A stretch of DNA of 35,336 nucleotides, taken from positions 1-35,336 of the forward strand of contig JAHOYX010000174.1 of NCBI GenBank assembly GCA_019038705.1, in the 5' to 3' direction. Source of the stretch: Spirochaetales bacterium. GTDB lineage: Bacteria; Spirochaetota; Spirochaetia; DSM-27196; SLST01. Positions 26,693 through 34,640 of this stretch are shown here, piece after piece. Under the pieces are notes generated by a model. It was given only the letters and a program-made list of their open reading frames with translations. It was not told the DNA's origin and did not search any database. The translations under genes were made by a program, and so were the position numbers. Within the stretch, counting starts at the first letter, position 1. Each line of letters begins with the position of its first letter.

Positions 26693-27409
26693 GTGGGGCA
26701 GAAAGTACACCCATACGGGATTCGTATTGGCATCAACAAGGATTGGAAGTCAAAGTGGTATGTGGACCCACGTGAGTACGCGAAGACACTCCACGAAGAT
26801 CTGAAGCTGAGACGTATCCTGGAGAACATGCCGGAAACCAGGAACGCAGAGATTGCGGATGTGGAAATCATTCGCCACCCGCAGCGGATCACCCTCATGA
26901 TCCAAACATCTCGTCCGGGTGTGATAATCGGGACGAAGGGCTCAAATATCGAGAAGATCGGTGCGAAACTGCAACACGCGGCCGGCAGGAAGATCCAGAT
27001 AAAGATCAAGGAGATCAAGCGACCTGAGACCAATGCTCAGGTAATCGCGCTGAACGTTGCCAGGCAGCTGCGCACACGAAGCTCGTTTCGTCGCACGCTG
27101 AAGATGGCCATCGGGGGCGCCAACAAGGCCGGTGTCGCGGGAATCAAGATTCGCATTGCGGGCAGGCTCGGCGGCGGTGAAATGTCTCGAACCGAGACGC
27201 AGAAGGCCGGGCGTGTGCCACTACACACATTGCGCGCTGACATCGATTATGGATTTGCAGAATCCCGCACGACGTTCGGTACGATCGGTGTGAAGGTGTG
27301 GATATTCAACGGCGAAGTCCTCCGGAAGGATTCCAAGGAAGACGCCGGACTCCTTGTTCGGAAGCGGCGCGAACGGCCGGCTACTCGGAGTGAGGAGTCA
27401 TCGAGGTAA
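26693..27409 (+). CDS. rpsC: 30S ribosomal protein S3
   Basis: Forms part of the mRNA entry channel and its helicase activity together with S4 and S5. 238 residues from GTG 26693, which gives the canonical N-terminus MGQKVHPYGIRIG; the longer open frame would overlap rplV. The KH domain includes GVIIGTKGSNIEKIGAKL near 76-93, and the C-terminal domain contains GARK-like RIAGRLGGGEMSRTE near 157-171 and VPLHTLRADIDYG near 179-191. The final 25 residues are charged and variable. rplP follows after three bases. Confidence 0.97.
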   Translation: MGQKVHPYGIRIGINKDWKSKWYVDPREYAKTLHEDLKLRRILENMPETRNAEIADVEIIRHPQRITLMIQTSRPGVIIGTKGSNIEKIGAKLQHAAGRKIQIKIKEIKRPETNAQVIALNVARQLRTRSSFRRTLKMAIGGANKAGVAGIKIRIAGRLGGGEMSRTETQKAGRVPLHTLRADIDYGFAESRTTFGTIGVKVWIFNGEVLRKDSKEDAGLLVRKRRERPATRSEESSR

Positions 27410-27412
27410 GAC

Positions 27413-27838
27413 ATGCTGAGTCCAAAACGAACGAAGTACAGGAAGAAGCAGCGACGGGCGAAGCGGTCACTGCTCGGACGAGCTACCCGCTGCAATACCA
27501 TAGCGTTTGGTGAGCATGGGTTGGTTTCGTTGGGAAGCGGTTGGGTAACCGCTCGTCAGATAGAGGCCGCCCGAGTCGCCATGACCCGACACGTGAAGCG
27601 CGGTGGAAAGGTGTGGATTCGGATTTTTCCTGACGTCCCGTACACCAAGAAGCCGGCGGAGACTCGGATGGGCAAGGGCAAAGGCAGTCCTGAGGCTTGG
27701 GTGGCTCCGGTTCGGCCCGGGACGGTGATGTTCGAGATCGCCGGTGTCAGCACGGAACTGGCGACCGAGGCTATGACTCTTGCTGCAAGCAAGCTTCCGT
27801 TAAGGACGAAGTTTGTCTCGCGAAGGGGTGTGGCATAA
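27413..27838 (+). CDS. rplP: 50S ribosomal protein L16
   Basis: Binds near the A site and the central protuberance; organises 23S rRNA around the elbow of the A-site tRNA. 141 residues, normal. [18 protein letters not shown] and [20 protein letters not shown] near 44-63 are conserved, as are [20 protein letters not shown] near 69-88 and [17 protein letters not shown] near 89-105. The start is ATG 27413, three bases after rpsC; rpmC begins two bases after its stop. Confidence 0.97.
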   Translation: MLSPKRTKYRKKQRRAKRSLLGRATRCNTIAFGEHGLVSLGSGWVTARQIEAARVAMTRHVKRGGKVWIRIFPDVPYTKKPAETRMGKGKGSPEAWVAPVRPGTVMFEIAGVSTELATEAMTLAASKLPLRTKFVSRRGVA

Positions 27839-27840
27839 CC

Positions 27841-28047
27841 ATGAGAAATTCATTCACAGAGTTGACGTTTGAAGAATTGCTAACGAAGAAGGAAGAGTTA
27901 AAGAAGAAGTATCGAGATTTGCGATTCAACATGGTGGTCGGGCATGTAGACAATCCGTTGGAGAAACGGACTCTGCGGCGCCAGATTGCCAGGGTGAACA
28001 CCCTCATCTACAACCATGCGGATGTAGAGAAGGTATTGGAGGAATAG
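27841..28047 (+). CDS. rpmC: 50S ribosomal protein L29
   Basis: Small helical-hairpin protein next to L23 at the tunnel exit. 68 residues. The segment [23 protein letters not shown] and then [20 protein letters not shown] show the two antiparallel helices of L29. The ATG at 27841 is two bases after the rplP stop; a longer frame upstream overlaps rplP. rpsQ starts three bases after its stop. Confidence 0.94.
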   Translation: MRNSFTELTFEELLTKKEELKKKYRDLRFNMVVGHVDNPLEKRTLRRQIARVNTLIYNHADVEKVLEE

Positions 28048-28050
28048 GCG

Positions 28051-28356
28051 ATGGAACCGACGAAAAACGGTGCCGTTGCGCCAGGAGCCGCACCAAAGGC
28101 GGCTCGGACCGCCGGAAAGGCGGTGCTCACTGGCACGGTCGTCAGCGACAAGATGGACAAGACCATCGTTGTTGCCATTGTGAACAGACGGCTGCACGGT
28201 CTGTACAAGAAATACGTGCAGGTTACCAAGAAGGTGAAGGCGCACGATGAGCAGAACGACGCCAACAAAGGTGACACGGTGCGAGTTGTGGAGTCGCGAC
28301 CGATCAGCAAGGAAAAGCGATGGCGATTGCTGGAGATCGTCGAGCGCGCACGCTAG
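28051..28356 (+). CDS. rpsQ: 30S ribosomal protein S17 with N-terminal extension
   Basis: 16S rRNA-binding OB-fold protein of the 30S body. 101 residues against about 84-90 in most bacteria. The family core begins near residue 24: [20 protein letters not shown], then [22 protein letters not shown] and the closing [12 protein letters not shown]. The first 23 residues are an Ala/Pro/Lys-rich extension ([20 protein letters not shown] and on). The start ATG 28051 follows GGAGGA at good spacing, which supports the long form; no internal ATG or GTG sits just before the core. Confidence 0.95.
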   Translation: MEPTKNGAVAPGAAPKAARTAGKAVLTGTVVSDKMDKTIVVAIVNRRLHGLYKKYVQVTKKVKAHDEQNDANKGDTVRVVESRPISKEKRWRLLEIVERAR

Positions 28357-28371
28357 GGTGAGGGTAGATAC

Positions 28372-28740
28372 ATGATTCAGATGCAGAGCTACCTGAATGT
28401 CGCGGACAACAGCGGAGCCAAGCGGGCGCAGTGCATTAAGGTTCTTGGCGGTACAAGACGCAAGTATGCCGGTGTTGGTGACATCGTCGTCGTGGCCGTC
28501 AAGGATGCGTTGCCGGGCGCCCCTGTGAAGAAGGGAGACGTCGAGCGCGCCGTGATTGTACGAACCAGGAAGGAATACAGGCGCATAGACGGCACCTACA
28601 TTCGGTTTGACGACAATGCTTGTGTGATCATCGATGCCCAGGAGAATCCAAAGGGCAAGCGCATATTCGGGCCCGTCGCTCGAGAGTTGCGTGACGGCGA
28701 TTTCATGAAGATCATCTCGCTCGCACCGGAAGTGTTGTAA
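28372..28740 (+). CDS. rplN: 50S ribosomal protein L14
   Basis: Intersubunit-face protein that contributes to bridge B5/B8 and is the target of the silencing factor RsfS in other bacteria. 122 residues, the standard length. [20 protein letters not shown] is diagnostic, followed by [20 protein letters not shown] and [20 protein letters not shown] near 92-111. The start ATG 28372 lies 15 bases after rpsQ. rplX follows after 14 bases. Confidence 0.97.
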   Translation: MIQMQSYLNVADNSGAKRAQCIKVLGGTRRKYAGVGDIVVVAVKDALPGAPVKKGDVERAVIVRTRKEYRRIDGTYIRFDDNACVIIDAQENPKGKRIFGPVARELRDGDFMKIISLAPEVL

Positions 28741-28754
28741 GGGGAACTGAACTG

Positions 28755-29066
28755 ATGCCAAAGTATCGGGTCAAGAAAGACGACCAGGTGAAGGTGATTT
28801 CCGGGAAAGACAAGGGCAAGACGGGCAGAGTGCTGCGTGTCGACCGAGACAAAGGTCGTGTTCTTGTCGAGGGAATCAATATTGTGAAGAAGGCAATGCG
28901 GAAGAAGCGTCAGGAGGATCGTGGCGGGATTGCAGAAATTGAGGCATCCATCCATTTATCAAACGTGATGCTTGTCACGCGCGGCGGCGAACAGACCAGG
29001 GTCAGTGTCCGAATGGACGGCGACACCAAGGTCCGTGTTGCAAAGAAGAACGGAGAGACCGTCTAG
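28755..29066 (+). CDS. rplX: 50S ribosomal protein L24
   Basis: Assembly-initiator protein of the large subunit with a KOW motif. 103 residues. KKDDQVKVISGKDKGKTGRV near 7-26 is the KOW segment; GINIVKKAMRKKRQEDRGGI near 40-59 and HLSNVMLV near 67-74 are family features. It lies between rplN and rplE in the standard spc order. rplE starts nine bases after the stop. Confidence 0.96.
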   Translation: MPKYRVKKDDQVKVISGKDKGKTGRVLRVDRDKGRVLVEGINIVKKAMRKKRQEDRGGIAEIEASIHLSNVMLVTRGGEQTRVSVRMDGDTKVRVAKKNGETV

Positions 29067-29075
29067 GTAAATCGC

Positions 29076-29633
29076 ATGGCAGAAACGAAGTACGTCCCGC
29101 AATTGAAAGTCCTCTATGGCGAAAAGGTCAGGGAGGAACTCACGGAAGAGTTTCAGTACAGGTCGTCGATGCAGTTGCCGCGGCTGGAGAAGGTCGTTGT
29201 GAGCATGGGTGTCGGCGAAGCGATTCAGAACAAGAAGCTGCTTGATGTTGCAGTTTCTGAGCTCTCATTGATAGCCGGTCAGAAAGCGGTGAAGACGAAG
29301 GCGAAGAAGTCGGTCGCGAACTTCAAAGTTCGTGAAGGTATGGAGGTTGGCGCTCGGGTAACACTGCGTGGCAATCGAATGTATGACTTCATGTACCGCC
29401 TTGTGAATGTTGCGCTGCCACGAGTCAAGGACTTCCGGGGTCTGAACCCGAACTCCTTCGACGGTCACGGCAACTATTCGCTCGGGGTGACGGAGCAGAT
29501 CATCTTCCCCGAGATCGACTATGACAAGATCGAACGGATCAGCGGTTTGAATATCGCTATCTGCACGACTGCGAAGACGGACCAAGAGGCGAAACGGTTG
29601 CTGGATAAACTCGGCATGCCGTTCCGCAAGTAG
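29076..29633 (+). CDS. rplE: 50S ribosomal protein L5
   Basis: 5S rRNA-binding protein of the central protuberance that contacts P-site tRNA. 185 residues. [20 protein letters not shown] near 36-55, the loop [20 protein letters not shown] near 79-98, [23 protein letters not shown], and [20 protein letters not shown] near 118-137 are all present. The C-terminal [20 protein letters not shown] closes the family domain. The start ATG 29076 is nine bases after rplX. Confidence 0.97.
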   Translation: MAETKYVPQLKVLYGEKVREELTEEFQYRSSMQLPRLEKVVVSMGVGEAIQNKKLLDVAVSELSLIAGQKAVKTKAKKSVANFKVREGMEVGARVTLRGNRMYDFMYRLVNVALPRVKDFRGLNPNSFDGHGNYSLGVTEQIIFPEIDYDKIERISGLNIAICTTAKTDQEAKRLLDKLGMPFRK

Positions 29634-29648
29634 GAGGCGACAGGCGCA

Positions 29649-29834
29649 ATGGCTAAGAAGTCCATGATTATTAAGGCTCAGCGAACCCCCAAGTACAGTA
29701 CCCGGCTGGTTCGACGGTGCCGAGTCTGCGGACGACCCCGCGGATACATGCGGAAGTTCCAGATGTGTCGCGTCTGCTTCCGGAAGCTGGCGAGTGAAGG
29801 CATGATTCCCGGCGTTACGAAGTCGAGCTGGTAG
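29649..29834 (+). CDS. rpsN: 30S ribosomal protein S14, zinc-binding type
   Basis: 30S head protein in its short zinc-containing form (type Z). 61 residues. The zinc ligands are Cys24, Cys27, Cys40 and Cys43, in [14 protein letters not shown] followed by CRVC. The C-terminus ends [11 protein letters not shown], typical for the type. The longer, zinc-free form is not seen in the window. The gene lies between rplE and rpsH, and the ATG at 29649 follows AGGAGG. Confidence 0.97.
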   Translation: MAKKSMIIKAQRTPKYSTRLVRRCRVCGRPRGYMRKFQMCRVCFRKLASEGMIPGVTKSSW

Positions 29835-29845
29835 GAGAGAGGTGT

Positions 29846-30244
29846 ATGAGCGTTTCTGATCCTGTAGCAGACATGCTAACGAAAATACGGAATGCCGCGA
29901 TGGCAAAGTTTGAGAAGGTGGACATTCCGACCTCCAAGCTCAAGCTGGAAATCGTGAAGATTCTGAAAAATGAAGGGTACATCAAGAACTTCAAGAAGGT
30001 GACGCGAGAGCCACTTACGGTGATTCGGGTCTTTCTGAAGTACGATGACGAGGCAAATCCGATAATCCATGGGTTGAAGAAGATTTCGACCCCGGGTCGC
30101 CGTGTCTACGCGGGCTACAAGAAGATGCCCCGAGTCTTCAACGGCTACGGCACTCTGATAGTCTCGACATCCGAAGGAGTCACCACCGGGCGAAAAGCGC
30201 TTGAGCGCAAGGTTGGTGGTGAATTGATTTGTACGGTCTGGTAG
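29846..30244 (+). CDS. rpsH: 30S ribosomal protein S8
   Basis: Central-domain 16S rRNA-binding protein; in E. coli it represses the spc operon at the rplE region. 132 residues. [16 protein letters not shown] near 2-17 is diagnostic. The C-terminal part contains [20 protein letters not shown] near 77-96 and [20 protein letters not shown], ending GGELICTVW. The start ATG 29846 follows AGGAGAG, 11 bases after rpsN. Confidence 0.97.
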   Translation: MSVSDPVADMLTKIRNAAMAKFEKVDIPTSKLKLEIVKILKNEGYIKNFKKVTREPLTVIRVFLKYDDEANPIIHGLKKISTPGRRVYAGYKKMPRVFNGYGTLIVSTSEGVTTGRKALERKVGGELICTVW

Positions 30245-30253
30245 GAGGGGAGC

Positions 30254-30793
30254 ATGTCACGAATAGGTAAACTGCCTGTTGCGATTCCCCAAGGGGTGAC
30301 CGTTGAAGTCAAAGGATCGACGGTATCAGTCAAGGGACCAAAGGGTGTGCTGACCCAGGACTATCAACCTGAGGTCAAGATCGCTGTTGCCGATGAAATG
30401 GTAGTTGTTGAGCGCGTGAACGACTCCAAGCGAGCGAAGAGCATGCACGGCCTCTACCGGAACCTCGTTAACAACATGGTTATCGGGGTTAGTGCCGGGT
30501 TCAGCAAGGTTCTAGTGATCAACGGTGTTGGTTATCGCGCCGAGGTGCAGGACAAGATTCTGGTGTTGAACCTTGGCTTCTCAAATCCGGTCGAGTATCC
30601 GATTCCGGACGATCTGTCGATCACCTGCGACGGTCCCACAAAGATCACGATCGAAGGCATCGACAAGCAACGTGTTGGTCAGAGTTCCGCGGAGATTCGC
30701 TCTGTACGACCCCCGGAGCCCTACAAGGGCAAGGGCGTTCGTTACGAGAACGAGCACGTCCGCAGGAAGGTCGGCAAAGCCGGCGTGAAATAG
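30254..30793 (+). CDS. rplF: 50S ribosomal protein L6
   Basis: Two-domain protein near the factor-binding site and the sarcin-ricin loop. 179 residues. MSRIGKLPVAIPQGV is the typical start, then VKGPKGVLTQDYQPEV near 24-39, VINGVGYRAEVQDKILVLNL near 89-108, and the C-terminal signature PPEPYKGKGVRYENEHVRRK near 153-172. The start ATG 30254 follows AGGAGGGGAG. rplR starts nine bases after its stop. Confidence 0.97.
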   Translation: MSRIGKLPVAIPQGVTVEVKGSTVSVKGPKGVLTQDYQPEVKIAVADEMVVVERVNDSKRAKSMHGLYRNLVNNMVIGVSAGFSKVLVINGVGYRAEVQDKILVLNLGFSNPVEYPIPDDLSITCDGPTKITIEGIDKQRVGQSSAEIRSVRPPEPYKGKGVRYENEHVRRKVGKAGVK

Positions 30794-30802
30794 GGTAGAT
30801 GC

Positions 30803-31162
30803 ATGAAACGACTGATAATGAAGAATGTGCGGCGCAGAAGGCGAAAACTCCATGTCCGGAAGAGAATCTCCGGTACGGTGGAGCGGCCGCGGATCAGCGT
30901 CTTCAAGAGTAATCGCCACCTGTACGTTCAGGTCATCGATGACCTTGAAGGAAAGACACTGCTTTCGGTATCGAGTCAAGGCGGTGAGACGAAAGGCTTG
31001 AAACCGAGTGTTGCGGATGGTGAGAAGCTTGGGATCTCGTTGGGCAAGAAGATGAAAGAAAAGAAAATCACCCGTGCGGTGTTTGATCGAAACGGCAATC
31101 TCTACCACGGGGTGGTGAAGGCCGTTGCGGATGGTGCTCGCAAAGCCGGGATTGAGTTCTAG
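30803..31162 (+). CDS. rplR: 50S ribosomal protein L18
   Basis: 5S rRNA-binding protein of the central protuberance. 119 residues. The basic N-terminus RRRRRKLHVRKRISGT is followed by the fold RPRISVFKSNRHLYVQVIDD near 29-48 and the end FDRNGNLYHGVVKAVADGAR with RKAGIEF. ATG 30803 is chosen because AGGGTAG precedes it; a second in-frame ATG five codons later is the alternative start and also fits the family. rpsE follows after nine bases. Confidence 0.95.
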   Translation: MKRLIMKNVRRRRRKLHVRKRISGTVERPRISVFKSNRHLYVQVIDDLEGKTLLSVSSQGGETKGLKPSVADGEKLGISLGKKMKEKKITRAVFDRNGNLYHGVVKAVADGARKAGIEF

Positions 31163-31171
31163 GAGGCTCTG

Positions 31172-31666
31172 GTGGATCAGGATCGAGATCGAGATTTTAC
31201 GGAGAAGCTGATCAAGCTCAACCGAGTTGCAAAAGTCGTCAAAGGTGGCCGACGCTTCTCATTCTCGGCGCTCATTGTAGTGGGTGACAAGAACGGGACG
31301 GTCGGATACGGATACGGCAAGGCAAATGATGTTGCCGAGGCAATCCGCAAGGGTGTTGAGAAGGCCAAGAAGAATGTGATCAAGGTGCCGATGAAGAACT
31401 CGACCATTCCGCATCGGATTCAGGGTGAGTTCAAGAGCGCCAAGGTGCTACTCAAGCCTGCGGCTCCCGGAACCGGAATCATTGCCGGTGGTCCGGTACG
31501 TGCTGTCATGGAAGTTGGCGGGATCAATGATATTCTGAGCAAGTCCCTCGGTAGTCAGAACGCTATCAACATTGTGAAGGCAGTATTTCAGGGCCTCACC
31601 GGTCTGATGGACGCTCGAAAAGTGGCGCGGGACCGCGGCAAGTCGGTCAAGGAAATGTGGGGGTAG
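31172..31666 (+). CDS. rpsE: 30S ribosomal protein S5
   Basis: Protein at the 30S neck affecting mRNA entry and accuracy; its loop 2 is the spectinomycin-related site. 164 residues from GTG 31172 behind [26 protein letters not shown] near 13-32 leads into [20 protein letters not shown] near 37-56; the C-terminal domain includes [19 protein letters not shown] near 100-118 and [12 protein letters not shown]. The stop TAG is two bases before rpmD. The spectinomycin loop (VKGGRRFSF) looks like the sensitive type. Confidence 0.96.
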   Translation: MDQDRDRDFTEKLIKLNRVAKVVKGGRRFSFSALIVVGDKNGTVGYGYGKANDVAEAIRKGVEKAKKNVIKVPMKNSTIPHRIQGEFKSAKVLLKPAAPGTGIIAGGPVRAVMEVGGINDILSKSLGSQNAINIVKAVFQGLTGLMDARKVARDRGKSVKEMWG

Positions 31667-31668
31667 AA

Positions 31669-31851
31669 ATGGCACGGCTCAAGATCACCCTTACGCGCAG
31701 CCCAATTGGCGCAAAGCCCGCGCACAGGAAGACTGTGCGTGCGTTGGGCCTGAGGAAGATGCATCAATCGGTCGTGAAGAACGACGACCCGGCGATTCGC
31801 GGGATGATTCGATCGATCACGCACATGGTTGAGTACGAGGAGATGAAGTAA
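31669..31851 (+). CDS. rpmD: 50S ribosomal protein L30
   Basis: Small large-subunit protein with a ferredoxin-like fold. 60 residues. [20 protein letters not shown] near 4-23 and [20 protein letters not shown] are the family signature, with [16 protein letters not shown] at the end. ATG 31669 directly follows the rpsE stop and uses the GGGGG at the end of rpsE as ribosome-binding site. Its TAA overlaps the ATG of rplO by one base. Confidence 0.95.
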   Translation: MARLKITLTRSPIGAKPAHRKTVRALGLRKMHQSVVKNDDPAIRGMIRSITHMVEYEEMK

Positions 31852-32723
31852 TGGAGACGCTCAAGCCCCCCAAGGGAGCGACTCGACAGCGAAAACGACT
31901 CGGCCGGGGCAACGGAAGTGGGACCGGCACTACTGCGGGCAAAGGCACGAAGGGGCAGAACTCGCGGTCGGGCGGCGGTGTGCGTCCAGGATTCGAAGGC
32001 GGACAGATGCCGCTCTATCGTCGGGTCGCGCGTCGTGGATTCTCTAACTATCCGTTCAAGAAAGAGTACGTCGTCGTGAGTCTGGCTTCGATCGAGGCCC
32101 GTTTCAGCAGTGGCGACACGGTCAACATCGAGGCCCTGCGTGGTCACGGCCTGATCGGGAATCGGGATTCGCTCGTGAAGATCCTGGGCGATGGGGAAGT
32201 CAGCAAGAAGTTCACGGTTGTGGGCGTTCGTGTCTCCCGATCTGCAGCGGCTAAGATCGTGGCTGCAGGCGGAACCGTAGACAACATCGCCGGAAAGGAA
32301 ACCGCGGAGGCAAACCCGGAAGCAAGCCCGGAAGCAAGCCCGGAGCCCGAGGCAGAGCCGAAGAAGGCCGCGCCAAAGGCCGAAGTGAAGGCTGAGCCGA
32401 AGAAGGCTGCGGCAAAGACCGAGGTGAAGGCAGAGCCGGAGAAGGCAGCCCCTAAGGTCGAGGCAAAGCCAAAGCCCAAGAAGGCGGCGCCAAAGGCGGG
32501 AGAAGGGGAAGCGCCGGCCGTGAAGAAGGAGAAGGCAGCCGAGGCAAAAGCGCCCGCGAAAGCATCGGCTGAATCGAAGAAACCGGCCGCAGTGGAAGCG
32601 AAGGACCCAGATCAGGCCAAAGCCTCCGCTCCGAAAAAAAGCGCTCCAAAGAAGAGTGCGCCGAAAAAAGCTGAATCAGATGCTTCATCTGATTCGGACA
32701 CAGCTGAAAAGGACAGTAAGTAG
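31851..32723 (+). CDS. rplO: 50S ribosomal protein L15 with long Lys/Ala/Pro/Glu-rich C-terminal tail
   Basis: The L15 core (residues 1-148) binds 23S rRNA late in assembly: LKPPKGATRQRKRLGRGNGS, TTAGKGTKGQNSRSGGGVRP near 27-46, FEGGQMPLYRRVARRGF near 48-64. The core length matches ordinary L15 (about 145). Residues 149-290 are an added low-complexity tail rich in Lys, Ala, Pro and Glu, with a 13-residue repeat (AEPKKAAPKAEVK at 168-180, then 181-193 and 194-206, plus a partial copy), a SAPKK triplet near 259-273 and an acidic Ser/Asp end. The tail is in frame with the core and carries no stop. It resembles histone H1-like tails and is likely disordered. ATG 31851 overlaps the rpmD stop; secY follows after three bases. 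Confidence 0.95.
   Translation: METLKPPKGATRQRKRLGRGNGSGTGTTAGKGTKGQNSRSGGGVRPGFEGGQMPLYRRVARRGFSNYPFKKEYVVVSLASIEARFSSGDTVNIEALRGHGLIGNRDSLVKILGDGEVSKKFTVVGVRVSRSAAAKIVAAGGTVDNIAGKETAEANPEASPEASPEPEAEPKKAAPKAEVKAEPKKAAAKTEVKAEPEKAAPKVEAKPKPKKAAPKAGEGEAPAVKKEKAAEAKAPAKASAESKKPAAVEAKDPDQAKASAPKKSAPKKSAPKKAESDASSDSDTAEKDSK
32352..32507 (+). repeat. 39-base tandem repeat within rplO
   Basis: Three full units (32352-32390, 32391-32429, 32430-32468) and a partial fourth encode 13-residue repeats of the form AEPKKAAPKAEVK. Synonymous differences between units show they are not recent perfect copies. A 12-base unit encoding EASP repeats lies just upstream. Confidence 0.75.
32671..32697 (+). other. 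Hairpin in the 3' end of rplO, before secY
   Basis: GAATCAGATG (32673-32682) pairs perfectly with CATCTGATTC (32686-32695) around CTT, extended by two pairs including a G-T. It ends 29 bases before the secY ATG and encodes the acidic ESDASSDS part of the L15 tail. No T-run. Confidence 0.5.
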
Positions 32724-32726
32724 CGA

Positions 32727-34049
32727 ATGGCTGGCAATCCGCTGTCTGACATCTTCCGTATAAAAGATCTTCGGGACCGTATCCTCTTCACGATGGGTAT
32801 CCTGCTGATTCACAGGCTCGGCTCAACCCTGCCGATCCCCGGCATCAATCTCAGCGCCGTGCAGGCGTACTTCCTGACGCAGAGCGCATCCGGTGGTCTC
32901 ACGGTAACCGACTACCTTGACTTCTTCTCAGGTGGTGCATTCTCGAGATTCTCGGTATTCATGCTCGGGATCATGCCGTACATCAGCATGACCATCATCA
33001 TGCAGTTGCTCCTGCTGGTGTTTCCGAAGCTGAAGAAGATCTCCCAGGAAGAGGGTGGAAGAAAACGCATCCAGCGGTACAACCGATTTGGGACGGTCGC
33101 CATCTGTCTTGTCCAGGGTTTTGCCGTAACGGTTTATGCCGATAGCATCCCGAATGCGATCACCCTCTCGCGAGGGTTGTACACCTTCGTCTCACTGCTC
33201 ACTGTCACGTCGGGGACCATATTCCTCATGTGGTTGGGAGAGCAGATAAATCAGAGAGGGATCGGGAACGGCATTTCGCTGATTATCTTTGCCGGTATCG
33301 TGTCACGGATGCCGCAGGGGGTCTGGGTCCTGATCCAGACTGTGCAGCGCGGCGAGTTGAACCCGGTCTTCGTCATCGTGGTCTTTGGGATTTTTGTCGG
33401 CGTGGTTACCCTGGTCATTTATGAGCAGCGAGGCCAGAGGAAGATTCCCGTGCACTACGCGAAACGGGTTGTCGGCAGGCGCATGTATGGTGCCCAGAAC
33501 ACCTACGTGCCGTTCAAGATCAATCCGTCTGGTGTCATTCCGGTCATATTCGCGAGTTCTATCCTGGTGTTTCCGCTTCAGATCGCGCAGAGCCTCGGGC
33601 CGAGCATCCGCTGGCTCCAGACATTCTCATATTGGCTACGGCCCAGCGGTGCGGCGTACATAGTAACCTACACGCTCCTGATTATATTCTTCGCGTATTT
33701 CTACACCCAGGTCACGCTCAATCCAATGGAAATCGCCAAGAACATCCGTGAGAACGGCGGATCAATTCCGGGCATTCGGCCGGAGAAGATGGAGGAGTAC
33801 TTCACTCGGATTCTCAATCGGATTATCTTGCCTGGATCGTTGTTCCTGGCATTTATTGCGGTGATCCCCACGTTGCTCCAGCAACTCTTTGGGTTTCCGC
33901 GAGAGGTTGCGTTCCTGATGGGCGGGACATCACTGCTCATCATGGTCGGAGTTGACCTTGATCTGATGTCGCAGATCGAGGGCTCGCTGCGGATGCATCA
34001 CCATGACGGTCTGACGAAGCGTGGCAAGATTCGCAGTAGAAACCTTTAG
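32727..34049 (+). CDS. secY: Preprotein translocase subunit SecY
   Basis: Channel-forming subunit of the Sec translocon in the inner membrane, with SecE (9368) as partner. 440 residues with about ten transmembrane segments. Family landmarks: RILFTMGILLIHRLGSTLPIPG in the first helix and plug region, FMLGIMPYISMTIIMQLL near 78-95, EGGRKRIQRYNRFGT near 108-122, GIGNGISLIIFAGIVSR near 176-192, and NPSGVIPVIFASSILVFP in a central helix. The C-terminus HDGLTKRGKIRSRNL is cytosolic. It starts three bases after rplO. adk, map and infA, often found next, are absent. Confidence 0.97.
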   Translation: MAGNPLSDIFRIKDLRDRILFTMGILLIHRLGSTLPIPGINLSAVQAYFLTQSASGGLTVTDYLDFFSGGAFSRFSVFMLGIMPYISMTIIMQLLLLVFPKLKKISQEEGGRKRIQRYNRFGTVAICLVQGFAVTVYADSIPNAITLSRGLYTFVSLLTVTSGTIFLMWLGEQINQRGIGNGISLIIFAGIVSRMPQGVWVLIQTVQRGELNPVFVIVVFGIFVGVVTLVIYEQRGQRKIPVHYAKRVVGRRMYGAQNTYVPFKINPSGVIPVIFASSILVFPLQIAQSLGPSIRWLQTFSYWLRPSGAAYIVTYTLLIIFFAYFYTQVTLNPMEIAKNIRENGGSIPGIRPEKMEEYFTRILNRIILPGSLFLAFIAVIPTLLQQLFGFPREVAFLMGGTSLLIMVGVDLDLMSQIEGSLRMHHHDGLTKRGKIRSRNL

Positions 34050-34114
34050 GGTTCCTAGAGGGACCCTGAAGGTTCTCCATGGATCTGGAAGATTCCGGGG
34101 GCCCGTAGGGTCCC
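34049..34114 (+). promoter_or_regulatory. Alternative-pairing element between secY and rpmJ
   Basis: GGGACCC (34060-34066) can pair locally with GGGTTCC (34049-34055, one wobble, loop TAGA) or, extended by one base, with AGGGTCCC (34107-34114), eight perfect pairs closing a 39-base loop. The two folds exclude each other. The element ends 21 bases before the rpmJ ATG, at the head of the rpmJ-rpsM-rpsK-rpoA group. Confidence 0.45.
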
Positions 34115-34135
34115 ATATCTATAGGAAGGTGTAGT

Positions 34136-34249
34136 ATGAAGGTACGTGTTAGCGTCAAACCCATGTGCGACAAATGCAAGGTGATTCGTCGCCGAGGGGT
34201 TGTGCGGATAATCTGCAGCAATCCCAAACACAAGCAGCGGCAGCGATAG
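34136..34249 (+). CDS. rpmJ: 50S ribosomal protein L36
   Basis: Smallest large-subunit protein, zinc-binding. 37 residues, [20 protein letters not shown] and a basic end. The zinc ligands are Cys11, Cys14, Cys27 and His32, the C+ form. ATG 34136 has AGGAAGG upstream at about seven bases. It is followed by rpsM after nine bases, in the order secY, rpmJ, rpsM, rpsK, rpoA known from treponemes. Confidence 0.96.
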   Translation: MKVRVSVKPMCDKCKVIRRRGVVRIICSNPKHKQRQR

Positions 34250-34258
34250 GAGGCTTAC

Positions 34259-34630
34259 GTGGCTCGCATTGCAGGAATTGACCTTCCGAACAAACCAGTT
34301 TCCATTGCGCTGACCTACATATTTGGGATTGGACGTTCCGGCGCCCAGGCCATTTGTGAGACAGCGGGTGTTGACGGGACCGCTCGGATGAATGACATCA
34401 CACCCGAAGATATCAACAAACTTCGGAATGTGATTGAGAACGATTACAAGGTTGAGGGGCGGCTTCGGACAGAGACCTCGCTCAACATCAAGCGTCTCAT
34501 GGACATCGGTTGCTACCGTGGCCTCCGCCACCGCCGAGGGTTGCCGCTCCGAGGTCAACGGACCCGAACCAACGCGCGGACTCGAAAGGGACGGAAGAAA
34601 ACTGTGGCCGGGAAGAAGAAGGCTGTCTAA
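34259..34630 (+). CDS. rpsM: 30S ribosomal protein S13
   Basis: 30S head protein at the intersubunit bridges B1a/B1b, touching P-site tRNA through its C-terminal tail. 123 residues from GTG 34259, which has AGGAGG upstream. [20 protein letters not shown] near 2-21 is diagnostic; [20 protein letters not shown] near 83-102 and the basic tail [20 protein letters not shown] follow. rpsK begins ten bases after its stop. Confidence 0.97.
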   Translation: MARIAGIDLPNKPVSIALTYIFGIGRSGAQAICETAGVDGTARMNDITPEDINKLRNVIENDYKVEGRLRTETSLNIKRLMDIGCYRGLRHRRGLPLRGQRTRTNARTRKGRKKTVAGKKKAV

Positions 34631-34640
34631 GGAGTAATCG

